Below are positions 6,712 to 12,117 of a DNA stretch of 12,167 bases, piece after piece. Each line of letters opens with the position of its first letter. The stretch's first letter is position 1. The notes beneath the pieces are model-generated. The model searched no databases. It was not told the DNA's origin and was given only the letters and a program-made list of their open reading frames with translations. Position numbers and translations under genes: made by a program. Location: NCBI GenBank assembly GCA_019418225.1, contig DYCF01000072.1, positions 1-12,167 of the forward strand, in the 5' to 3' direction. The stretch comes from Clostridiales bacterium. GTDB taxonomy: Bacteria; Bacillota; Clostridia; Lachnospirales; Cellulosilyticaceae.

Positions 6712-8295
6712 ATGATTTTATTATGGTCAGGAATTCTTTTGTCATGTGTCATAGCAAACCGGTTTTCAGATAAGTTAGGGATGCCGGTCTTATTATTATT
6801 TATGACATTAGGTATGATATTTGGCTGCGATGGTTTATTAAAAATTTCGTTTGATGATTATGAGATTACAGAAAAGTTTTGTGAAATTGCGTTGATATTT
6901 ATTATGTTTTATGGTGGCTTTGGAACGAAGTGGGAGACAGCTAAGTCAGTGAGTAAAAAAGCTGTTTTACTTTCTACGCTAGGTGTTGCTATTACCGCTA
7001 TATTAACATGTGTTTTCTGTCATTTTATTTTAGGGTTTAAATTGATAGAAAGTTTTTTAATTGGTGCAGTAATCAGTTCAACAGATGCTGCTTCTGTATT
7101 TTCTATTTTAAAATCTAAAAACCTCAGTTTAAAATATGGCACGTCATCATTATTAGAACTTGAGAGTGGAAGTAATGACCCTATGGCATATATGCTAACT
7201 ATGGTGGCATTAATGTTTATGAGTGGTGCAGGCAGCATAGGAAAAATAAGTTATATGTTATTTGCACAAGTAGTATATGGTGCATTAATAGGGATAGTAA
7301 TTGCAATAGTTGGTATTTTTATCCTTAAGAAGTTAAAAATTGTTACAGAAGGTGTAGAAACTATTTATATAATCGCTTTAGCATTAGGTTCATATAGTAT
7401 AGCGCAAGTAGTAGGTGGAAATGGCTATTTAAGTGTGTATTTAACTGGTATTATTTTGGGAAATAGTACAATGAAAAATAAGATTATTTTAGTACACTTC
7501 TTCGATGGACTTACTGGGCTTGCACAGATAGGAATTTTCTTTTTATTAGGACTTTTAGCTTTTCCACATCAACTTCCTCAAATTATGGTACTAGCAGTTT
7601 CAATAGCATTATTTTTAACCTTTATAGCTAGGCCAATAGCAGTTTTTTGTATTTTAAAGCCTTTTAAGGCATCATTAAATCAATGCCTTCTTGTTTCATG
7701 GGCAGGACTACGTGGGGCAGCATCTATTGTATTTGCTATTATGGCAATTGCAAGTGGCATTGATATAGAAAGTGACCTATACCATATTGTATTTATGATT
7801 GCACTATTGTCTGTAGCAATTCAGGGTTCTTTATTACCATTTATAGCAAAGAAACTAGATATGGTAGATGCCGAAGAGGATGTCAGAAAGACCTTTAATG
7901 ATTATCAGGAGAAGTCATCTATTACATTAATGCGTGTATTTATACCCGCAGGACATAGATGGGAGAATAAAACAGTACAAGAAGCAAGCATTCCAGGAGA
8001 TTCGTTAGCATTGCTTATAAAGAGAAATGGTGAAAATATTATCCCTAAAGGGGATACAGTAATTAAAGAGAATGACAGTATAATATTGAGTATACCTGAA
8101 TATAAAGATAACGAAGAAATTAAGCTTAAGGAGATTTCAATTGATAAGGCACATAAATGGTGTGGAAGATGCATAGAAGACCTTAAGTTGCCGGATGATG
8201 TGTTAATCGCACTGGTAAAACGAGGAGAAGAAAATATCATTCCGCGTGGAAAGACGATGCTATTAGAAAATGACGTGGTTGTAGTCTATAATTAG
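6712..8295 (+). CDS. nhaP2: CPA1 K+(Na+)/H+ antiporter with two C-terminal RCK_C domains
   Basis: A 527-residue integral membrane protein. Residues 1 to about 380 form roughly 12 hydrophobic helices with the CPA1 signatures: SSTDAASVFSIL (122-133, ion-site Asp125), LELESGSNDPMAY (148-160, Asn155-Asp156) and SWAGLRGAASIVFA (329-342). Members exchange cytoplasmic K+ or Na+ for external protons and help control cell volume and pH. The cytoplasmic tail carries two tandem RCK_C (TrkA_C) modules, about 404-462 and 472-527, each with a GHRW/AHKW start, an ENIIPKG or ENIIPRG turn and a closing LEND/KEND strand. RCK_C domains bind small ligands and gate transport. No RCK_N (nucleotide-binding) domain is present. 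AAGGAGG at 6699-6705 sits 6 nt before the ATG, an excellent site. The gene symbol is by family resemblance; ion preference is not readable from sequence. Confidence 0.85.
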   Translation: MILLWSGILLSCVIANRFSDKLGMPVLLLFMTLGMIFGCDGLLKISFDDYEITEKFCEIALIFIMFYGGFGTKWETAKSVSKKAVLLSTLGVAITAILTCVFCHFILGFKLIESFLIGAVISSTDAASVFSILKSKNLSLKYGTSSLLELESGSNDPMAYMLTMVALMFMSGAGSIGKISYMLFAQVVYGALIGIVIAIVGIFILKKLKIVTEGVETIYIIALALGSYSIAQVVGGNGYLSVYLTGIILGNSTMKNKIILVHFFDGLTGLAQIGIFFLLGLLAFPHQLPQIMVLAVSIALFLTFIARPIAVFCILKPFKASLNQCLLVSWAGLRGAASIVFAIMAIASGIDIESDLYHIVFMIALLSVAIQGSLLPFIAKKLDMVDAEEDVRKTFNDYQEKSSITLMRVFIPAGHRWENKTVQEASIPGDSLALLIKRNGENIIPKGDTVIKENDSIILSIPEYKDNEEIKLKEISIDKAHKWCGRCIEDLKLPDDVLIALVKRGEENIIPRGKTMLLENDVVVVYN

Positions 8296-8304
8296 CTAGG
8301 ATAT

Positions 8305-8352
8305 AAAAAAGGAAGCAATCGAACTATTATTTAAGTAGATTGCTTCCTTTTT
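8305..8352. terminator. Bidirectional terminator shared by the antiporter and dinB
   Basis: GGAAGCAATC (8311-8320) pairs perfectly with GATTGCTTCC (8338-8347). Five T follow on the plus strand (8348-8352) and six A precede the stem (8305-8310), which read as T on the minus strand. It therefore works for both convergent genes. The right arm lies inside dinB, and the stem and part of the loop encode its last six residues and stop. Confidence 0.9.
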
Positions 8353-9508
8353 GTATGATATTTTTGCCATATTTATTTTTTAAAGCATCTAGAGAATTTT
8401 CTAGGGCTTCGACTTTACGGCTATTACTGGTAAGTTCGAATAAATTCATTTGTTCAGGTTCATTGCGGCTTATAAGATTAAGGGTACGAATACCAAGAGC
8501 ACGTATAGGTGTATGAAAATTACAATGGGTTTCAAAAAGTTCCATACTAGCAATAGCAAGATCTTTAGCAGTACAACTAGGAAAAGTAAGAGGCTTTTGA
8601 TACTGCTTTGCATTAAAGTTAGCATCTTTAACCCAGATTTGAATAGTACTTGCTAAAAGCTCCTGATGACGGAGACGACTACTGATTTTTTCTGCAAGCT
8701 GTATAAAAATATGATTAACTTCTTTTAAGGAAGAAAGGTCATGAGCTAGAGTAGTGCTATTACCAATGCTTTTAATAGGTTCTTTCGTGTTTAGATTATG
8801 CACAGGGGAATGATCGAGACCGTTAGCATAAGTCCAAAGTTGTAAGCCGTTTTCACCTAAAAGTTGTTTAAGAAGTTCAGGTTTAGCATGCGCTAAATCA
8901 CCAATTGTACGTATACTATAAAGATTTAACTTCTTAGTAGTGGCTTTACCAGCACCTAAAATGTCCGACACTGGAAGAGGCCATATGATTTTTTTAAAAT
9001 CATAAGCAGGAATATAAGTAATCGCATCAGGTTTTTTTAGATCACTACCTAGTTTTGCAAAGACTTTGTTAAAACTTACACCAATAGAGATGGTAAGACC
9101 TAATTCATCTTTCATAGTTTGACGTAGCGTTTCGGCAATGTGAGAGGCTGAGCCAAATAAGGCAGTACTGCCGGTAATATCAAGCCAACATTCATCAATA
9201 CCAAAGGGTTCCACAAGATCAGTAAAGCGGCTGTAGATTTCACGTGCTAGTTTAGAATAGTGAACATAAATATCGTGATGTGGTGGGGCAGTGACAAGTT
9301 GGGGACACTTTTGCCTAGCGGACCATAGAGATTCTCCAGTGATAATACCATGTTTTTTGGCAAGTTCATTTTTAGCTAGGACAACACCATGACGTTCGGC
9401 TTCATTACCACCTACAACCATAGGGACTTCTTTAAGTTGTGGATTTAAGAGACATTCTACAGAGGCAAAGAAGTTATTAAGGTCACAATGTAAAATAATA
9501 CGTTCCAC
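8327..9508 (-). CDS. dinB: DNA polymerase IV (Y-family translesion polymerase)
   Basis: A 393-residue error-prone polymerase that extends past DNA lesions. The catalytic acidic residues are present: Asp9 in HCDLNNFFASVE, and Asp105-Glu106 in GIDECWLDITG. Phe14 is the likely steric gate against ribonucleotides. The palm, thumb (helix-hairpin-helix around 180-230, SDILGAGKATTKKL) and little-finger domain (about 245-345) are complete, and EQMNLFE at 352-358 is a beta-clamp binding motif. It starts with GTG at 9508, supported by AGGAG 9 nt upstream; no better in-frame ATG exists. Its promoter, with a LexA box, lies about 315 nt upstream because two repeat elements occupy the leader. The last codons form half of the shared terminator. 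SOS control is strongly implied. Confidence 0.93.
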   Translation of the reverse strand: MERIILHCDLNNFFASVECLLNPQLKEVPMVVGGNEAERHGVVLAKNELAKKHGIITGESLWSARQKCPQLVTAPPHHDIYVHYSKLAREIYSRFTDLVEPFGIDECWLDITGSTALFGSASHIAETLRQTMKDELGLTISIGVSFNKVFAKLGSDLKKPDAITYIPAYDFKKIIWPLPVSDILGAGKATTKKLNLYSIRTIGDLAHAKPELLKQLLGENGLQLWTYANGLDHSPVHNLNTKEPIKSIGNSTTLAHDLSSLKEVNHIFIQLAEKISSRLRHQELLASTIQIWVKDANFNAKQYQKPLTFPSCTAKDLAIASMELFETHCNFHTPIRALGIRTLNLISRNEPEQMNLFELTSNSRKVEALENSLDALKNKYGKNIIQKGSNLLK

Positions 9509-9548
9509 GTAATTTCACTCCTATATATGTAAGATTTCATTATGATAA

Positions 9549-9697
9549 TATAGATTTCACATTTATATCGATTTCACATTTATATCGATTTCACATGTAT
9601 AAATTTTAGTTATTCATGATTTTTAGTCATGTGAAATCATTAGGAGAAACCTATTTACGTACATGTATATTTCAAGTTTATAGTTGGTTTCTCTATA
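9549..9697 (+). repeat. Two-hairpin element, copy E, with triplicated left arm
   Basis: At 149 bp this is the longest copy. The excess comes from a 17-bp unit beginning GATTTCACAT that is present three times in tandem (9553-9569, 9570-9586, and from 9587). The rest is normal, and the second hairpin pairs GAGAAACC with GGTTTCTC perfectly, a compensated change relative to copy B. It lies in the dinB leader, 40 bp upstream of the GTG start, antisense to dinB. Confidence 0.85.
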
Positions 9698-9702
9698 GAT
9701 TT

Positions 9703-9816
9703 TATAGATTTCACATTTATAAAGTTTAGTTATTCATGATCTTTAGCAATGTGAAATCATTAGAAGAAACCTATTTACTACATGTATATTTCAAGGTTTT
9801 AGTTGGTTTCTCTATA
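9703..9816 (+). repeat. Two-hairpin element, copy F
   Basis: A 114-bp copy five bases after copy E in the same orientation. The second hairpin pairs AGAAACC with GGTTTCT. Its right end (9811-9816) coincides with the expected transcription start of the dinB promoter. Copies E and F together make up about 263 of the roughly 307 nt of the dinB leader. Confidence 0.85.
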
Positions 9817-9821
9817 ACTTT

Positions 9822-9851
9822 ATTATAAATGCGAACAAATGTTCGTGTCAA
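9822..9851 (-). promoter_or_regulatory. dinB promoter with LexA (SOS) box in the spacer
   Basis: On the minus strand a perfect TTGACA (9851-9846) and a perfect TATAAT (9827-9822) are separated by 18 bp. The palindrome CGAACAAATGTTCG (9832-9845) fills most of that spacer and fits the Gram-positive LexA consensus GAAC-N4-GTTC with the R/Y pattern. LexA bound there would block RNA polymerase directly. No other minus-strand gene is available except dinB, a standard SOS gene. Confidence 0.9.
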
Positions 9852-9912
9852 GGCGTTGTAAGAAAAGAGGGTAGATTAAAAATAGACCAAAAAGCGGTTA
9901 ATTTGAGATGTA

Positions 9913-9942
9913 TTGACAGTATTTAATGTAAAAAGCTATAAT
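9913..9942 (+). promoter_or_regulatory. Promoter of the LicT-like gene
   Basis: Perfect TTGACA (9913-9918) and perfect TATAAT (9937-9942) are separated by 18 bp. Transcription would begin near 9949, giving a leader of about 160 nt, of which 116 nt are element copy G. The stretch 9852-9912 between the two back-to-back promoters shows no further recognisable signal. Confidence 0.8.
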
Positions 9943-9969
9943 TAAGAAAATAAATACACTTTACTTTTC

Positions 9970-10085
9970 TATAGAGTTCACATCTATAATTTGTTAGTTA
10001 TTCATGGCATTTTGGGGATGTGAAATCATTAGGAGAAACAATTTTGCAAGATGCATATTTCATTTTTATAGCTTGTTTCTCTATA
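9970..10085 (+). repeat. Two-hairpin element, copy G (divergent)
   Basis: A 116-bp copy in the leader of the LicT-like gene, in sense orientation. It is the most different in sequence in its loops, yet both hairpins persist: GAGTTCACATC with GATGTGAAATC (one mismatch, one extra pair) and GAGAAACAA with TTGTTTCTC (perfect). It ends 23 nt before the start codon. Confidence 0.8.
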
Positions 10086-10107
10086 AAAAAGTATGAAAGG
10101 ATTGCAG

Positions 10108-10818
10108 ATGGAAGTTAAGAAGATTTTAAATAAGGATGATGTTACAGTCATAGAAGGTCAAGTTAAAGAAATGCCATTGGAATATGTTACTGTATCAGAA
10201 GAGATTGTTAAATATGCTGAAGAGCAATTAGGAAAACAACTTGATGAAAGTGGTTGTCTAGCCCTTAGAGATTATATACATTTTGCCATTACAAGATGTG
10301 AACAGAACTTGAATGTGCAAAACAAGCTTATTTGGGAAATTAAGAGATTTTATAACGAAGAATATAAAATTGGTTGTTATGCATTACAATTAATTAAAGA
10401 ACGTATAGGAATCATGTTACCGGCTGATGAGGCGGGTAATATTGCATTACATATTGCTAATGCTTTAGCACACGAGAAAATGCCAATAGTAGAAGAGATG
10501 CTAAAGGTTATGCAAGATATATTAAATATCGTAAAGTATTATTTTATTGTTGAATTTGATGAGGAATCACTGGTTTACTTTAGATTTTTAACACATATTA
10601 AGTTCTTTGCACAAAGACTTGTAAATAATGAGACTTTTGAAGGAACAGATGATAGCTTATTTGATATAGTAAGAGAAAAGTATCCAGATGCATATGAATG
10701 TACTAAGAAGATTAAAGTATATATTGATAAGTACTATACCTATAATATTACAAAAGAAGAAATGGTATATTTAATAATGCATATTAATCGTCTAGTAAGT
10801 AGTGAAAGAACTAAATAA
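10108..10818 (+). CDS. LicT/BglG-family antiterminator missing most of its RNA-binding domain
   Basis: A 236-residue protein. BglG/LicT proteins bind nascent RNA with an N-terminal CAT domain and prevent termination ahead of sugar-PTS operons; two PRD domains sense PTS phosphorylation. Here both PRDs are complete, and His115, His163 and His225 fall exactly 44 positions before LicT His159, His207 and His269 (numbering from memory). The N-terminus keeps a CAT-like first strand (MEVKKILNKDDVTVI), then jumps straight to the PRD linker (MPLEYVTVSEEIV), so about 44 residues of the CAT domain are gone. The LicT His100 position is Tyr56 (in RDYIHFAI). The start chosen is ATG 10108 because AAAGGA (10096-10101) lies 6 nt upstream; the earlier ATG at 10093 has no ribosome site. 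No PTS or glucosidase gene adjoins it. It may be a degenerate regulator or a PRD-only partner. Confidence 0.82.
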   Translation: MEVKKILNKDDVTVIEGQVKEMPLEYVTVSEEIVKYAEEQLGKQLDESGCLALRDYIHFAITRCEQNLNVQNKLIWEIKRFYNEEYKIGCYALQLIKERIGIMLPADEAGNIALHIANALAHEKMPIVEEMLKVMQDILNIVKYYFIVEFDEESLVYFRFLTHIKFFAQRLVNNETFEGTDDSLFDIVREKYPDAYECTKKIKVYIDKYYTYNITKEEMVYLIMHINRLVSSERTK

Positions 10819-10870
10819 TTGACGAACTTATAATAGATAGGCTCTACAAAATGATTTATATAGAAATAAA

Positions 10871-10916
10871 AGAGAAATTTAGAAGCTATAAGAAGCTTTT
10901 AAGTTTCTCTTTTTTT
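10871..10916 (+). terminator. Terminator of the LicT-like gene
   Basis: Arms 10871-10887 and 10894-10910 pair over 17 positions with two wobbles and a 6-nt loop (outer pairs AGAGAAA/TTTCTCT, inner AGAAGCT/AGCTTTT). A run of T follows at 10911-10916. It lies about 50 nt after the stop codon. Confidence 0.9.
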
Positions 10917-10980
10917 ATATTTTTTATTTAATAAATATGTAATAAATTAAAGAAGGAATAAAATGGAAGTGCGAAAAAGG

Positions 10981-11008
10981 TTGATTAATTAGGAAAAACA
11001 TGTATAAT
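10981..11008 (+). promoter_or_regulatory. Likely promoter of the CAP-domain gene
   Basis: TTGATT (10981-10986) and a perfect TATAAT (11003-11008) are separated by 16 bp, with TG directly before the -10. The leader to the start at 11109 would be about 95 nt. Confidence 0.6.
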
Positions 11009-11011
11009 AAA

Positions 11012-11039
11012 TGTTACAGATTTGTTACATAGTTATTAC
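11012..11039 (+). promoter_or_regulatory. WalR-like direct repeat, three hexamers with 11-bp period
   Basis: TGTTAC (11012-11017), TGTTAC (11023-11028) and TATTAC (11034-11039) recur every 11 bp. The first two with their 5-bp gap match the WalR (YycF) consensus TGTWAH-N5-TGTWAH as I recall it. The site overlaps the start of transcription from the promoter at 10981-11008, which suggests repression, unless a weaker promoter just downstream (TATAGC at 11050-11055) is activated from here. Confidence 0.5.
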
Positions 11040-11108
11040 AGATATGTCGTATAGCAAATGTAAAGTAATGAATCCAAATTGAGAAAAACGATAAGAGGAG
11101 ACATGAAA

Positions 11109-12071
11109 ATGAAAAACAACAAACTATTTAATAAGGTATTATCAAAATCGGCAATGTTACTTATGGTAGCAGGAATCACTATGAGTTCTGGTGCAGCATT
11201 TAACGTATATGCGCAAGAAGTACCAGCATCAAATGAAGTAGAGACAACACAGGCCAGTGTAGGTGATACAGAAAGTGAAGCTACAACGACAGAAGCAGTA
11301 GCTAAAGCAAAAGCAGGAAATACAACATCTAAAGTGAAATGCACAACATATACTTGGTCAAAGACATATTATACAAGTCAAAATTGTAAACCTAATACAA
11401 GTATAACAGTAAAACCAGGAACAAATAAACCAAGTGTCAATAAGCCAAATACAGATACAAGTACACCAAGTGTAGATACACCAAATACAAATACACCAAG
11501 TGTAGACACACCAAATACAGATACAAATACACCAAGTGTAGACACACCAAATACAGATACAAATACGCCAAGTGTAGATACACCAAATACAAATACACCA
11601 AGTGTAGACACACCAGATACAGATACAAATACACCAAATGTAGATACGCCAAATACAGAAGACACACAAACACCTTCAGAAGAGGTATCAAATCAAACAG
11701 CTTTTGAAAATGAAGTTCTAAGACTTGTTAACGTTGAACGTACAAAAGCAGGATTAAGTCCACTTCAGATGGATGAAAGTATCAGAAATGTTGCAAGAGT
11801 TAAAGCAACAGATATGTATAAAAACCGTTATTTTGACCACACAAGTCCAACTTATGGTACACCATTTGATATGTTAAAGAAATATGGCATTTCTTATAAA
11901 GCAGCAGGAGAAAATATTGCTAAGGGGCAAACAACACCTCAACAAGTTGTAAACAGCTGGATGAATAGTTCAGGACATAGAGCAAATATCTTAAGTGCCA
12001 AATATACACATATTGGTATTGGTTATGAAGCAAACGGTAACCACTGGGTACAAATGTTTGTAGGTAAATAA
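11109..12071 (+). CDS. Secreted CAP/SCP-domain (YkwD-like) protein with Thr/Pro repeat linker
   Basis: A 320-residue exported protein. Residues 1-35 are a signal peptide ending FNVYA before QEV. Then come an acidic, threonine-rich stretch, a small segment with two cysteines (KCTTYTWSKTYYTSQNC, about 77-93), a repetitive linker of PSVDTPNTDTNT-like units (about 108-184), and a C-terminal CAP domain (about 198-320). The CAP hallmarks are FDHTSP (His244), GENIA, and SWMNSSGHRANIL (His290). Bacterial YkwD-type CAP proteins are common and secreted, but their biochemical role is unsettled. No sortase motif or wall-binding repeat is visible. The start is ATG 11109, 8 nt after AAGAGGAG; the upstream TTG (11079) and the ATG at 11103 are badly placed relative to that site. 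A WalR-like box upstream fits a cell-envelope role. Confidence 0.88.
   Translation: MKNNKLFNKVLSKSAMLLMVAGITMSSGAAFNVYAQEVPASNEVETTQASVGDTESEATTTEAVAKAKAGNTTSKVKCTTYTWSKTYYTSQNCKPNTSITVKPGTNKPSVNKPNTDTSTPSVDTPNTNTPSVDTPNTDTNTPSVDTPNTDTNTPSVDTPNTNTPSVDTPDTDTNTPNVDTPNTEDTQTPSEEVSNQTAFENEVLRLVNVERTKAGLSPLQMDESIRNVARVKATDMYKNRYFDHTSPTYGTPFDMLKKYGISYKAAGENIAKGQTTPQQVVNSWMNSSGHRANILSAKYTHIGIGYEANGNHWVQMFVGK
11430..11660 (+). repeat. In-frame tandem repeat encoding the Thr/Pro linker
   Basis: About seven imperfect units of 36 or 30 bp, encoding PSVDTPNTDTNT or the shorter PSVDTPNTNT. The short units lack one Asp-Thr pair. The order is degenerate, short, long, long, short, long, degenerate. Such coding repeats often change copy number by slippage without breaking the frame, since both unit lengths are multiples of three. 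Confidence 0.9.
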
Positions 12072-12090
12072 AAAATATAAGGTATACATA

Positions 12091-12117
12091 AAGAAAGCAC
12101 TTTTTAAGTGCTTTCTT
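12091..12117 (+). terminator. Terminator stem after the CAP gene, lacking its T-tract
   Basis: AAGAAAGCACTT (12091-12102) and AAGTGCTTTCTT (12106-12117) form a perfect 12-bp stem with a 3-nt loop, 19 nt past the stop codon. The expected T-run is absent: the 51-bp repeat starts at the base of the stem with CAGATTG. Confidence 0.75.

Noticed and set aside
9549..10085. Repeats E, F and G as a CRISPR array
   Set aside because: The units are about 115 bp, internally folded, unequally spaced and with gaps of 5 and 153 bp; no spacers or cas genes are present.
3829..10085. TCACA/TGTGA motifs of the elements as CRP or Rex operators
   Set aside because: The half-sites are in the wrong order and about 35 nt apart, consistent with hairpin arms rather than a compact protein-binding palindrome.
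10093..10107. ATG at 10093 as the start of the LicT-like protein
   Set aside because: No Shine-Dalgarno sequence precedes it, and it overlaps the AAAGGA that serves ATG 10108, where similarity to the CAT domain begins.
10098..10107. GGATTG before the LicT-like start as a RAT antiterminator site
   Set aside because: Only the first six bases fit; the rest of the RAT hairpin and an overlapping terminator are absent.
11079..11108. TTG start at 11079 or ATG at 11103 for the CAP protein
   Set aside because: AAGAGGAG at 11093-11100 is downstream of the TTG and only 2 nt from the ATG at 11103, but 8 nt from ATG 11109, which also gives a normal signal peptide.
11358..11691. Several long minus-strand open frames opposite the CAP gene repeat
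   Set aside because: They are by-products of the Thr/Pro tandem repeat, read in all three antisense frames as low-complexity Val/Leu/Cys runs, with no ribosome site or plausible protein.
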